Of a stretch of DNA of 56,195 nt, positions 1-9,218 are shown piece after piece. The notes under the pieces were generated by a model. It was given only the letters and a program-made list of their open reading frames with translations, did not search any database and had not been told where the DNA came from. The first letter of the stretch is position 1. Each line of letters starts with the position of its first letter. The DNA comes from an uncultured Alphaproteobacteria bacterium (lineage in GTDB: Bacteria > Pseudomonadota > Alphaproteobacteria > RF32 > CAG-239). The stretch is taken from the NCBI GenBank assembly GCA_949493535.1, contig CASZWJ010000011.1, positions 1-56,195 of the forward strand. The letters are read 5' to 3'. The translations under genes were made by a program, and so were the position numbers.

Positions 1-99
1 TTTTTTTTTTGCAACCGAAAAATGCAAAAGAGATAAATTATCATATTTTTGTAATAAGTTGGATTTAAAGGGAAAATGGTGTGTTTGTGATCGCGGGGC

Positions 100-822
100 T
101 TAAAAAAGTTCGCCTTGTTGGTTGTCATTTAAGGAAGCAAGGGCTTCTTTGATTAATGGAATTGAAACGGCGCGTTTGCGTGCCAAAGAGATATTATCTG
201 TTTCGGCAACGATTTTGCGCGCATAAGCAAATGAACGCTGCATATTGTTTAACAAATAACTGATGACTTCCGGGCTGACAACAATTTGTCTGTCCATAAA
301 CAATTTGATTAATAAAGCAGATAAAAGCTCATCGTCGGGCGCTTTTATTTCAATTGACGGAACAATATTCAGGCGCGATTGCAAATCTTTTAATTTAAGG
401 GGCAGGCGGGCAGGAGCTTCCGTCGAAGTAAATAAGATGTTTCCGCCTTCGTTGCGATAAAGGTTGTAGAGGTGAAACATCGCTTCTTCATTGATTTCTG
501 AATTTAAATTTTCCACAATCAGGCAGGGATGCTGGGCAAAAAGGGGGTGAACCGTTTCCAGTTTTAATGAAGAGGCTTTAATGCAGGGAATTTTATACGG
601 ATAATTGCTCAGCAGAGAAACCCGGTTGGAGAAAACATTTGCCAGATGGGTTTTTCCGCATCCTTCGGAGCCGTATATGCAGGCCGCAAAGAAGCTCCAG
701 TTCGGCCATTGGTCTATCAGCCTGACGGCTTCTTCATTACACGGGGCAATGAGGAAGTCTTCTTTGCCGAGAGCCTGACGGTGCGGCAGCTCTAATGGGA
801 GTTGTTGAGCGGGTGCTGACAT
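100..822 (-). CDS. hdaA: HdaA, DnaA-related regulator of replication initiation
   Basis: 240-aa DnaA-like AAA+ protein lacking the DnaA DNA-binding domain, the size expected of Hda/HdaA. A Walker A motif (GSEGCGKTH, about residues 51-59) is visible. Near the N-terminus QLPLEL matches the clamp-binding peptide by which Hda docks on the beta sliding clamp. In the family this complex promotes hydrolysis of DnaA-bound ATP and prevents re-initiation of chromosome replication. It is the last gene of a minus-strand run, 14 bp downstream of cckA, so co-transcription with that cell-cycle kinase is likely. The product is cytoplasmic. The alternative, a truncated DnaA, is unlikely given the clamp motif and length. 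Confidence 0.9.
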   Translation of the reverse strand: MSAPAQQLPLELPHRQALGKEDFLIAPCNEEAVRLIDQWPNWSFFAACIYGSEGCGKTHLANVFSNRVSLLSNYPYKIPCIKASSLKLETVHPLFAQHPCLIVENLNSEINEEAMFHLYNLYRNEGGNILFTSTEAPARLPLKLKDLQSRLNIVPSIEIKAPDDELLSALLIKLFMDRQIVVSPEVISYLLNNMQRSFAYARKIVAETDNISLARKRAVSIPLIKEALASLNDNQQGELF

Positions 823-836
823 TTTTTTGTTTGACC

Positions 837-3503
837 TTAATTGCTGTTGTCATTATTTAATACATCAAAAACTTTTGCCGTCAAGTCTCCGAGACTGAAA
901 GGTTTGGCCATGAACTCAAAATTTTCGGAATCGGACAGTTCTCTGCGGGCAATTTCTTCAGAATAGCCGGAAGCCAAAATAACTTTGATGCTCGGTATTT
1001 TTTCTTTGACAATTGCCGCCAGTTCGGCGCCGGTCTTGCCGGGCATGACCATGTCGGTTATTAAAAGGTCATAGTTTGTATTTTTTTCCAATTGTTCCAA
1101 AGCGTTTTCTGCCGAATTGCAACCGGTGACATCATAGCCTTTTTTCTTTAAAGCGCGTACGGCAAAAGTACGCACCGAATCTTCGTCTTCAACAAATAAA
1201 ATATGCGTGTCAAAAGTTTCTTTGTTTGATGTTTCTTTGCGGTCAATGGTTGTTGACAGGTTGAGGCCGAAGATGAGTTTTTCGTTAATGGCAACCGGAC
1301 TTTTTATTTTTTCCTGAACGGTCAGAATCGGCGTACCGTCTTTGGCGGTGACTACCTCTTGGGCTTCATGTCTGGTTTCGTTTTCGTCAATATTGGTTTC
1401 AAAACGCGGCAAATGGATAGAAAAAGTCGTTCCTTCGCCGACAGCGCTGTCAACCTTGATAAAGCCTTCCGTTTGGCGGACAATGCCGTAAACCATAGAT
1501 AAGCCCAGTCCTGTGCCGGAACCGACGACGTTTTGTTTGGTTGAGAAGAAAGGCTCAAAAATGCGGTTGAGATTTTCTTTGGGAATGCCGCAGCCGGTAT
1601 CTTTGACGTCTATGACAACAAATTCTCCGGGTTTGACAATATCCGAGCCGAATTGGTACGGTTCGTTCATCGGTTCTGTGCGGGTGCTGATTATTAACGT
1701 GCCGTTGCCTTTCATGGCATCTTTTGCATTAACGGCGAGATTGATAATAACTTGTGAAAACTGAACCGGATCAACGCGGATAAAGCCCAAATCGGTGCCG
1801 TGGCGGAATTTTAAAACAATTTGTTCGCCCAGAATGCGTTTCAGCATGTGGCTTAATTCGGTAAAGTTTTCGGTTACGTCAATTAATTTCGGTTTCAGCG
1901 GCTGCTTACGGGAGAAAGCCAGAAGCTGTCTGACTAATCCTGCCGCGCGGTTGGCGTTTTGTTTGATTTGGATTAAGTCGGCAAAAGACGGATCGCCGAC
2001 GCCGTGGCGTTGCAAAAGCAGGTCACAAAAGCCGATCATGGCAGTCAGCAGGTTATTAAAATCGTGGGCGACGCCGCCGGCCAATTGTCCGACAGCCTGC
2101 ATTTTTTGCGCTTGGGCAAACTGGATTTCCAAAGATTTTTGCTTGGTCGCATCAATCATATAAATAACGAGGCCGTCTATATTGCTGATGTCGTTTGAAT
2201 AAAACTTTTTCATCGGGCAAATATAGGCGAACGCGGCTTTGTCTTCGTTTTTATCTTTTATGCGGACATCAATTCGGGCGGTTTGGTTCCTTTTGCTTGA
2301 GATTTGGGCGAATTCTTTTTGCAGGATTGAAATATCGTCATCATTGACAAAGGAATAAAGGCTTCGGTTTATAAGGCTGCTTTTATCCGTGTTTTCTGTC
2401 AGGAAACCGCAGGCTTGCGGATTGCAGTCTTTGATTTGCCCGTCGTTATTGACGAAGATAATGCCGACAGGGGCAAAGTTAAACAGCCAGCTGATTTTGT
2501 CATAGGCACTGCTGAGGCTGTCTTTAAGCTCGGCATTGCTCGGGATGCCCGAAACGACCACGCCTCTTGCTTTGGAAATATCTTTGTCTTTGAAACGTTC
2601 TTGAAAAACCAGCGTTTCGGTTACGTTGTTATCCGGCGTGTTGAAAAAGACAGAACCGTGCCATTGTGATTGTTGTTGAGGAATTGACGAATTAGTCGTA
2701 ATAAAGTTGTTTAAGCTGCGTCCGTTTAATTCTTCGCGGCTTGTTCCCAAAAAATCGGCAAGCGCATGGTTGGCATATTCAATTTCGGAGGAGGCGCCGC
2801 AGATATACAGCCCTATCGGCAGGTAATCAAGAAAATCATGCAGAGATTTGCGCTCTTCCTGAAAAATCTGTTCCATGTTTTTTTCAGCGGTAATGTTTTC
2901 CAGACTCCAATACAAGAACGTATCTTTTTTTATGGCTTTAATGGAAAAAGGGCCGTTAAATATGTCGGTTTTTTTCAAAAATATCGGGCGGACACTGATC
3001 TTAAACCATTCTTCATCGCTGAATATTTTGCCGTTTTCGCTTTGCAAAGACAATGAAAGCGTGACATCTTCCTTGCAAAGGTTGCTGCAGGCATTTTGCA
3101 GCCGTTGGAACGCTGTTTTGGCAGCAGTATTGTCTGCCAGGCGCTGTTCTAAAAATGTTAAAATCGGCGTTTCTGCAAATAATTCTTCTGCCGGATTGTT
3201 TTGAATGACGGCCATGCCGTTTGAATTTTCTATCCTTTTAATTTTGAAGTCATTTTTTATAATTTCGTTGGCAAAACCGCCATAGCTCATGGCTTGTTCT
3301 GCCGAGTTAAGCGTTTTTATTGTCAAAAGCAGGCAGGTTGTTGTGAAAACAAGCGTTGCAAAAAACAGGGCCATAAAGTGTTCGGGATAAACAAACAGGG
3401 CAATCAGGGTGACCGCAAGTGCAACGAGCGCATATGCCAGCATTATCAGACAGGTTTTAAGCTGTTTATCGGGGCGGTTATTGATTTTTGAGCTGCATAA
3501 CAT
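837..3503 (-). CDS. cckA: CckA hybrid sensor histidine kinase
   Basis: 888-aa membrane-bound hybrid kinase that in alphaproteobacteria feeds the ChpT-CtrA phosphorelay. Seen in order: two N-terminal membrane segments (about residues 15-65), PAS-type sensory regions, the HisKA motif HDFNNLL (His near residue 479), an HATPase_c domain with GTGLGLS (near 664), and a C-terminal receiver domain with phospho-acceptor Asp in LLITDMVMPG (near 813). HDFNNLL is the typical CckA form. An in-frame TTG lies two codons upstream, but the ATG at 3503 is better placed behind a GAGG. The 5' end overlaps the flhB 3' end, implying translational coupling. Expected at the inner membrane, often the cell pole. Confidence 0.9.
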   Translation of the reverse strand: MLCSSKINNRPDKQLKTCLIMLAYALVALAVTLIALFVYPEHFMALFFATLVFTTTCLLLTIKTLNSAEQAMSYGGFANEIIKNDFKIKRIENSNGMAVIQNNPAEELFAETPILTFLEQRLADNTAAKTAFQRLQNACSNLCKEDVTLSLSLQSENGKIFSDEEWFKISVRPIFLKKTDIFNGPFSIKAIKKDTFLYWSLENITAEKNMEQIFQEERKSLHDFLDYLPIGLYICGASSEIEYANHALADFLGTSREELNGRSLNNFITTNSSIPQQQSQWHGSVFFNTPDNNVTETLVFQERFKDKDISKARGVVVSGIPSNAELKDSLSSAYDKISWLFNFAPVGIIFVNNDGQIKDCNPQACGFLTENTDKSSLINRSLYSFVNDDDISILQKEFAQISSKRNQTARIDVRIKDKNEDKAAFAYICPMKKFYSNDISNIDGLVIYMIDATKQKSLEIQFAQAQKMQAVGQLAGGVAHDFNNLLTAMIGFCDLLLQRHGVGDPSFADLIQIKQNANRAAGLVRQLLAFSRKQPLKPKLIDVTENFTELSHMLKRILGEQIVLKFRHGTDLGFIRVDPVQFSQVIINLAVNAKDAMKGNGTLIISTRTEPMNEPYQFGSDIVKPGEFVVIDVKDTGCGIPKENLNRIFEPFFSTKQNVVGSGTGLGLSMVYGIVRQTEGFIKVDSAVGEGTTFSIHLPRFETNIDENETRHEAQEVVTAKDGTPILTVQEKIKSPVAINEKLIFGLNLSTTIDRKETSNKETFDTHILFVEDEDSVRTFAVRALKKKGYDVTGCNSAENALEQLEKNTNYDLLITDMVMPGKTGAELAAIVKEKIPSIKVILASGYSEEIARRELSDSENFEFMAKPFSLGDLTAKVFDVLNNDNSN

Positions 3504-4548
3504 ATCCAATTACCTCAGCAACGGCTTTAAAGTGTTCCGGCGGAATTGCCTGATCAATTTCTACGCTGGCAAATAATGCCCTTGCCAACGGCGGATTTTC
3601 AACAACGGGAATTTCGTTTTCTTCGGCGATTTCCCTAATCCGCAAGGCCAAATGGTCAAGACCTTTGGCCAAAACGACCGGCGCATCCATTTGCTCCATT
3701 TTATATTCCAAAGCAACGGCATAGTGCGTCGGGTTGACGATAACAACATCTGCTTTGGGAACATTTTCCATCATGCGGTGGCGGGCGCGTTCCATGCGAA
3801 TCTGGCGGATTCTGGATTTTACCATCGGGTCGCCTTCCATTTGTTTGTATTCGTCTTTGACTTCCTGCTTGGTCATACGCAGTTTTTTCAAGTGCGTGTA
3901 ACGCTGGTAAACATAGTCGGCAACGGCAATGATAAATACGGCAATAACCACCGTGAATATTAATAGTAACACAATTTTATGAATAAAAGATAAAATTGCT
4001 ATCGTTCCCATAGACGGCATCAGGTTAACTTTTTCAAGATAAGGCCTGACGACCAAAATCGCGACAAAAGTTATGACAGAGATTTTAATAATGCCTTTTA
4101 AGCTTTCTACCACTTTTTTCATATTGATAAAGTTTGGCAGGGCTGCAAAGATATTTAATTTATTCCAGTTCGGCTCCAATTTTTTCGGAGCATAAATAAA
4201 ACCGGTTTGCGAAATGCTGGCAATGATGCCGAAAATCATAAAAACGGCAAAGGGAATTGCCATTATTTTTAACAAAGCCAAGCCGGAGCTGATAAGCAGG
4301 CGCTGGAAATGCATCTGGTCGGTCGGAATACTTTCCGGATTTTCAATGAATTTGAGGGCATATTGATAAAACCATTTCATCATTAGAGGCAAAATGAGCC
4401 AGACGACGAACAGCATGCCGATAAACATGATAAAACTTTTGGCATCTTGCGAGACTGCGGTGTCGCCTTCTTCTTTGGCTTTTTCAATTTTTCGTTCCGA
4501 AGGGTCTTCGGTTTTCGAGGCTTCGTCTTCTTCTTCCGGTGCAACCAT
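3478..4548 (-). CDS. flhB: FlhB, flagellar type III export switch protein
   Basis: 356-aa inner-membrane protein of the flagellar export gate. The N-terminus is acidic and hydrophilic, followed by four hydrophobic segments and a cytoplasmic domain carrying NPTHYAV (about residue 270). That is the autocleavage motif by which FlhB switches export from rod/hook to filament substrates. The start is set by a strong AGGAGG eight bases upstream. It follows fliR by 8 bp and overlaps cckA. The fliQ-fliR-flhB order is standard for flagellar loci; placement in front of cckA ties flagellum building to the cell-cycle kinase. Confidence 0.95.
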   Translation of the reverse strand: MVAPEEEDEASKTEDPSERKIEKAKEEGDTAVSQDAKSFIMFIGMLFVVWLILPLMMKWFYQYALKFIENPESIPTDQMHFQRLLISSGLALLKIMAIPFAVFMIFGIIASISQTGFIYAPKKLEPNWNKLNIFAALPNFINMKKVVESLKGIIKISVITFVAILVVRPYLEKVNLMPSMGTIAILSFIHKIVLLLIFTVVIAVFIIAVADYVYQRYTHLKKLRMTKQEVKDEYKQMEGDPMVKSRIRQIRMERARHRMMENVPKADVVIVNPTHYAVALEYKMEQMDAPVVLAKGLDHLALRIREIAEENEIPVVENPPLARALFASVEIDQAIPPEHFKAVAEVIGYVMQLKNQ

Positions 4549-4556
4549 ATTGCCTC

Positions 4557-5312
4557 CTAATGCAGCAGCAACTGCAAACCGTTTTCATAATATCTGATAA
4601 ACCAAAGCATTATGACAGGAACGGTAATGAATAAAAGCCCTACGCCCAAATAAATTTGCAGGGGGAGCGAAAGAAAGAAAATGTTAAGCTGCGGCATCAA
4701 ACGGGAAACAAGCCCCATGCCGACGTAGAAAACAATCGTAAAAGCGACAAAGGGGGAACCGATTTTGAAGCCGGTGATAAAACTTTGATTAAGCGTTTGG
4801 CTGATGCTTTTGGCAAAATCATCGACCGGAAGCGAGGTTCCGGCGGGGAATAATGTATAGCTGTCAATAACGGCTCCAAGCATCAGATGATGCAGGTTGG
4901 TGATAAAAATGACGGTTAAGGCCGTAATGCTTAAAAATGTTTCAATAACAATAGATTGCTGTTGAAATGCCGGATCAAACATTTGGGCGTTTGAAAATCC
5001 GATTGCCTGTCCGGCCAAATTTCCTGCCAGATTCAGGGCCGAGAATAAAATCTGCATGAAAATGCCGATAAAAACGCCGTAGGTGATTTCAACCAGAATC
5101 ATTTTTAATGCTGGCGCAAAAGAGGTGAATACAACGGGGAGCTTGTCTCCGATAACGGGCATTAAAACAAAAGCAACGGCCAGAGCTATTGACAGTCTGA
5201 CTTTGGTGTTGACATAGCTGGTTAAAAATCCGGGCATTAGCATAATAGCCGCGCCGACGCGCAGAAAGACAAGTAAAAATTTATAAAGTTCTAAATTCAG
5301 CAAATCGGTCAT
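4557..5312 (-). CDS. fliR: FliR, flagellar export gate membrane protein
   Basis: 251-aa, almost entirely hydrophobic protein with about six membrane segments. Length, position between fliQ and flhB, and the internal pattern FSNAQMFDP are typical of FliR. In the family it assembles with FliP and FliQ into the helical export gate through which flagellar subunits cross the inner membrane. It starts 4 bp after the fliQ stop and ends 8 bp before flhB, so all three are surely on one transcript. The type III secretion homologue SctT would look similar, but the motA/motB and flhB genes here argue for a flagellum. Confidence 0.93.
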   Translation of the reverse strand: MTDLLNLELYKFLLVFLRVGAAIMLMPGFLTSYVNTKVRLSIALAVAFVLMPVIGDKLPVVFTSFAPALKMILVEITYGVFIGIFMQILFSALNLAGNLAGQAIGFSNAQMFDPAFQQQSIVIETFLSITALTVIFITNLHHLMLGAVIDSYTLFPAGTSLPVDDFAKSISQTLNQSFITGFKIGSPFVAFTIVFYVGMGLVSRLMPQLNIFFLSLPLQIYLGVGLLFITVPVIMLWFIRYYENGLQLLLH

Positions 5313-5316
5313 AGCG

Positions 5317-5583
5317 TTATCCGCCGTTGGCTATCTTGTCAAACAAACCGTCTGTCAGAGTTTTCATCTGATTTAACATGAAAGGGAACAAAATGATAAT
5401 TGTGGCAAATACCGCAATGATTTTCGGTACAAATGCCAAGGTCATCTCTTGGATTTGAGTCAGGGCTTGGAATATACCGACAACCAAACCGATAAACAAA
5501 GCAACCAGCAAGACCGGCGAAACAACTTTAAGCAAAGTGAAAATAGCGTCTCTGGATATGTCTAATACTTCAATCTCGTTCAT
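5317..5583 (-). CDS. fliQ: FliQ, flagellar export gate subunit
   Basis: 88-aa protein with two membrane helices and the typical FliQ stretch LTQIQEMTL in the loop between them. FliQ wraps around the FliP-FliR core in the export gate. Size is exactly that of the family. It lies 9 bp downstream of the GH114-like gene and 4 bp upstream of fliR in the same minus-strand operon. No other export-gate genes (fliP, flhA) occur in the window. Confidence 0.93.
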   Translation of the reverse strand: MNEIEVLDISRDAIFTLLKVVSPVLLVALFIGLVVGIFQALTQIQEMTLAFVPKIIAVFATIIILFPFMLNQMKTLTDGLFDKIANGG

Positions 5584-5592
5584 GGTTTTACC

Positions 5593-6690
5593 TTATTCCA
5601 GCGGTGTTTGTTTTTCAAAATAACGGTGGTTTTCCAAGCCTGTTAAAAAGGCGCCGTCAAAACCGGAATCAACAATTCCCTTAAAGTAGCCGGAGATAAT
5701 TTTTTGCCATTCAGGGTGCCAATATTCGGTGATAATTCCTTGTTTGTCTGAAAAAGACAGGCGTTTCAACCAAGAAGGAGAACCGATTTTCCAGCCTTTT
5801 TTCCAATAATATTTGCCGTCATCGGCTTCGGAAATGTTAAAAGCGGCAATGACACGGCGAACCGTACCGTTCTTTTTGAATTTCAGGCTGTGAATTTCCT
5901 CTTGTGACAGGGGTTTCCCTTTATAAAAAGGAGAAATGACAATTATGTCAAAATTAGAGTTTCTGATATCCTGCAAATAAGAAAAACGGTCGTTGTAAAG
6001 CGAGGAATCCAATAAAAATAAAATATTCTGCGCATCGCCGATATGGCTGATGTTGTCGGCATTTTCATTAATAATGACTTGGTTTCTGGTGTTTTTGAAT
6101 GCAAATTCGGGTTTGACAAAGCCATACATTAATGCATTTTGTCCGACGGAATCCTGAATGGCTTCGTCAAAAGAGTCTTCAGTCGGGCATTGATCTATCG
6201 AAACCAGTTTAAGCTTGCTGTCAGGAACAAAATCGCCATTGCCGCAAAAATAATTGTTCAAGACTATGGCATCAATATTTTTCATGTATTCTCTGGCATC
6301 GGTCCCGACAGTTTCTTCTTCCGGCTTCATTTCTTTTAATTTTGCCAAAAAACTCGGGTCAGATGCATCAATGCCTTTTTTGCGCGCTTCATTATAACCG
6401 TCAAGATGATATTCCCACAGGCTTTTTTTCATTAAATCCCGACCGTCATGTACCATTATTTCAAAGTCTGCATTGCGCCCTTTGGCATAGCGGCTGAGCA
6501 TAATAACATTATTCCGCATTTGGTTGCGGTAGTTTATTATATGCTTCGGCGCGGCAGGGAGGTCTAAAATGAGCTCTTCACGCGTATAAGGATTGGCGGA
6601 AGTAAATCCGCTCAATCCCGCATAGGCATTCAAGGAGACAGATAATAAGCCTGCCGTCAAAAAATATGTTAAACGACTAGGTAATAACAT
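5593..6690 (-). CDS. exported GH114/TM1410-like polysaccharide-active protein
   Basis: 365-aa protein with a clear signal peptide (hydrophobic core about residues 9-24, small residues at AYA). The rest resembles the TIM-barrel family GH114/TM1410, whose founding activity is endo-alpha-1,4-polygalactosaminidase. Family-like patterns are FDIIVISPFY (a strand with its loop), YWHPEWQKI and the late SGFDGAFLTG. In canonical members the equivalent late position is usually an Asp (GFDGVYLD); here the sequence is FLTGLE, so the catalytic set needs checking. The gene overlaps the pgm 3' end by 14 bp and precedes fliQ by 9 bp. It probably acts on a surface amino-sugar polymer in the periplasm or outside. 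Confidence 0.65.
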   Translation of the reverse strand: MLLPSRLTYFLTAGLLSVSLNAYAGLSGFTSANPYTREELILDLPAAPKHIINYRNQMRNNVIMLSRYAKGRNADFEIMVHDGRDLMKKSLWEYHLDGYNEARKKGIDASDPSFLAKLKEMKPEEETVGTDAREYMKNIDAIVLNNYFCGNGDFVPDSKLKLVSIDQCPTEDSFDEAIQDSVGQNALMYGFVKPEFAFKNTRNQVIINENADNISHIGDAQNILFLLDSSLYNDRFSYLQDIRNSNFDIIVISPFYKGKPLSQEEIHSLKFKKNGTVRRVIAAFNISEADDGKYYWKKGWKIGSPSWLKRLSFSDKQGIITEYWHPEWQKIISGYFKGIVDSGFDGAFLTGLENHRYFEKQTPLE

Positions 6691-8296
6691 CAGCTTCGTT
6701 TTTTCCCGTTCTTGATGGAAGTTCTGCTATTTCCATGGCAATTTCCAGAATTTCTTCCAACATATCTCTTGGATTTTCATTAAAATCGGTATTGTTGAAG
6801 TTTTCCAGATAAATACGCAAAGTCGCACCGCTTGAACCGGTTCCTGATAAACGGTAAACAATACGAGATCCGTCCGTAAAACTGATAATTAAGCCGTTTT
6901 TCGTGGAACTGCCGTCAACCGGATCGTTGTAGATGAACGGGTAAGCTTTTTCGACTTTGTAATCGCCGTATTGGTTGCCTGCCAAAGAAGACAGTTTTGC
7001 TTCCAAATCAGCCATAAGTTTGTCGGCAACAGCCGTATCCAAGCCTTCAAAGTCAAAACGCAGATAGTAGCTGCGTCCATATTTTTTCCAATGGTCGAGC
7101 GTGATTTCTTCAACAGACATGCCTGTTTTTGCAATGATGCTGAGCCAGAACAAGACTGCCCAAATTCCGTCTTTTTCACGAATGTGGCTTGAACCGGTGC
7201 CGAAGCTTTCTTCTCCGCAGATTGTGATACGTTTGGAATCCATTAAATTTACAAAATATTTCCAGCCGGTCGGCACTTCGTAATAATCCAGATTATGCGC
7301 TTTGGCAACACGGCTGACTGCCGTTGATGTCGGACAGGATTTGGCAACGCCGTAAATGCCGTCTTTGTAAGCCGGAATTATTTTATGATAGTCTGTCAAA
7401 ATTGCCAGAGAATCGCTTGGCGAAACAAAAAAGTTTCTGCCGAGAATCATGTTGCGGTCGCCGTCGCCGTCGTTTGCGGCGCCAAAGTCGGGCGCATTGT
7501 CCGAATTCATAATGCCGATGAGTTCTTTGGCATAGGTCATGTTCGGGTCAGGGTGCAAGCCGCCGAAATCGGGCAGGGGAACAGCATTGATAACCGAACC
7601 TTTGGCCGCGCCCAGGATTTCTTCGAAAATGCGGATGGCATAAGGGCCGGTGACGGCGTTCATTGCATCAAATTTCATCGTGAAGCCGTTTGAGAAAAGT
7701 TTTTTCAATGCGTCAAAATCAAAGATTTCTTGCATCATTTCTACATAATCGTCAACGGCGTCGATAATTTCGATGTCCATATCACCCATTTTGAATGAGC
7801 CGATTTTGTCGAGTTTGACATCTTCCGCGTCATAGATTTTATATTCGCTGATTGTTTTGGAATTTTCATAAATTTTATCGCTGATTGATGTCGGAATCTG
7901 TCCGCCGGTTTCATTGGCATATTTTACGCCGAAATCGCCGTTAATGCCGCCGGGGTTGTGTGACGCAGAGAAAACAAATCCGCCGTCAGTCTTGTTTTTT
8001 AATAGAATATTTGATGATGCCGGAGTTGAGAGAAAACCGTTCCGGCCGATAATCAGTTTGGCAACGCCGTTGGCTGCCGCCATTTTAATGAATTTTTGAA
8101 TGGCCTGATCGTTAAAAAAACGTCCGTCGCCGCCAACGACAAAGGTTTTGCCGCTGAGGTTGCCGATAGTGTTGAAAATGCTTTGGATAAAGTTTTCAAA
8201 GTAATTCGGCTGCATTATGACTTTTGTTTTTTTGCGCAATCCGCCGGTACCCATTTTCTGGTCCGTATAAGGCGTGGTCTGAATGGTTTTAATCAT
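6677..8296 (-). CDS. pgm: Phosphoglucomutase (alpha-D-glucose-1,6-phosphomutase)
   Basis: 539-aa cytoplasmic enzyme interconverting glucose-1-phosphate and glucose-6-phosphate, supplying UDP-glucose for glycans or storage. It shows the phosphoserine loop SASHNPGG, the metal loop NDGDGDR, the sugar-binding GEESFG and the phosphate-binding RLSGTGSSGA near the C-terminus. The N-terminal GTGGLRKKT matches the pgm group shared by alphaproteobacteria and eukaryotes, not the PgcA/ManB group. It appears to be the first gene of the operon running through fliQRB-cckA-hdaA. The start follows a GGAG-type site. Confidence 0.93.
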   Translation of the reverse strand: MIKTIQTTPYTDQKMGTGGLRKKTKVIMQPNYFENFIQSIFNTIGNLSGKTFVVGGDGRFFNDQAIQKFIKMAAANGVAKLIIGRNGFLSTPASSNILLKNKTDGGFVFSASHNPGGINGDFGVKYANETGGQIPTSISDKIYENSKTISEYKIYDAEDVKLDKIGSFKMGDMDIEIIDAVDDYVEMMQEIFDFDALKKLFSNGFTMKFDAMNAVTGPYAIRIFEEILGAAKGSVINAVPLPDFGGLHPDPNMTYAKELIGIMNSDNAPDFGAANDGDGDRNMILGRNFFVSPSDSLAILTDYHKIIPAYKDGIYGVAKSCPTSTAVSRVAKAHNLDYYEVPTGWKYFVNLMDSKRITICGEESFGTGSSHIREKDGIWAVLFWLSIIAKTGMSVEEITLDHWKKYGRSYYLRFDFEGLDTAVADKLMADLEAKLSSLAGNQYGDYKVEKAYPFIYNDPVDGSSTKNGLIISFTDGSRIVYRLSGTGSSGATLRIYLENFNNTDFNENPRDMLEEILEIAMEIAELPSRTGKNEADVIT

Positions 8297-8336
8297 AATA
8301 TTCTCCGTTTAGGGTTTTATCGAATGCCTTAAACAT

Positions 8337-8383
8337 AACACTTTTGCACTGAAACACAAGTGTTCATTAGAGTTATTATACCA
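8337..8383 (-). promoter_or_regulatory. extended -10 promoter and inverted repeat upstream of pgm
   Basis: On the minus strand an extended -10 element (TGG-TATAAT, 8375-8383) lies about 80 bases upstream of pgm with no convincing -35. Between it and the gene is an inverted repeat, AACACTT at 8337-8343 and AAGTGTT at 8358-8364, which could be an operator or leader hairpin. Inferred from sequence only. Confidence 0.45.
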
Positions 8384-8402
8384 TTATTAGATAAGGTCCG
8401 GC

Positions 8403-9218
8403 TTAAGATTCTTCCGGTGAAATAAATTCGGCAAGCGCCCTGATTTCGCGTTTGGCAGACAAATGCGACATAGTCATTTTCATTTTAAGGGTGTCATTAT
8501 TCATGTCAAGGACGGTCAGCCCTTCCAAAAACAATTCTTTATAAATTACGCGGTCTTTCAAGCCGGAGGCAAAGCGAAAGCCGTAGAGTTTGGATAAGCG
8601 CTCCAAATAGGAAAAAACAAGAGCTTTGTTTTTTGAATTATAGCTTGAAAGTTTGTTGCCGACAACAATCCAGTTAAGGTAAGATTTTCCCTGAGATGCC
8701 AGATATTTTTTTACATCCCAGATATAGTTGGCATAGTGTCCGGGCATACGGATACGTTCAGAATCGTAATCAATGTCAGCCAAGACGTTCAAATCGATTA
8801 AACTGTCGGATATCGGCGTTATTACGGTATCGGCATATTTATGAGCTTCTTCAAAAAGATAATTTTTTGTGCCGGGGGTGTCTATAATAACGGCATCGAA
8901 TTTTCCGGCAGCTTCAAATATTTGAAAAGACAGTTTTTCCCGAGCCTGCGGGAGCAGATAATGGTTATCTTCGGGATAAACTCTGGTGTGGGCCGGAACA
9001 GGGAGTTCAAGGCCTTTGGCTTCGCAATATTTTATGCGGTTGTCAATATATTTTGACAAGCTGCCTTGGCGGCCGTCCAAATCAAAGGTGGCAACGGAGT
9101 ATCCTTCCTGCATCAGTTTTATTGCCAAATGCATGGAAATGGTTGATTTTCCTGTGCCTCCTTTTTCATTACTTATTGTAATGATATGGGCTTTTTTATT
9201 TTCAGTTTCGTTGCTCAT
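8403..9218 (-). CDS. mipZ: MipZ, ParA-family division-plane positioning ATPase
   Basis: 271-aa ParA/MinD-like ATPase. The deviant Walker A motif KGGTGKST sits near residue 19; DLDGRQ and IIDTPG supply the other nucleotide contacts. MipZ is distinguished from ParA by DLDGRQGSL and by its length. In Caulobacter it forms a gradient from the ParB-bound origins and blocks FtsZ assembly away from mid-cell; the same role is inferred here. The ATG overlaps the stop of the upstream carboxypeptidase gene by one base (TAATG), implying coupled translation and linking septum placement with peptidoglycan trimming. Confidence 0.9.
   Translation of the reverse strand: MSNETENKKAHIITISNEKGGTGKSTISMHLAIKLMQEGYSVATFDLDGRQGSLSKYIDNRIKYCEAKGLELPVPAHTRVYPEDNHYLLPQAREKLSFQIFEAAGKFDAVIIDTPGTKNYLFEEAHKYADTVITPISDSLIDLNVLADIDYDSERIRMPGHYANYIWDVKKYLASQGKSYLNWIVVGNKLSSYNSKNKALVFSYLERLSKLYGFRFASGLKDRVIYKELFLEGLTVLDMNNDTLKMKMTMSHLSAKREIRALAEFISPEES

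Noticed and set aside
4656..4853. Opposite-strand frames inside flagellar, nifJ and other genes
   Set aside because: All are shadows of well-supported genes, with the codon bias of the real strand.
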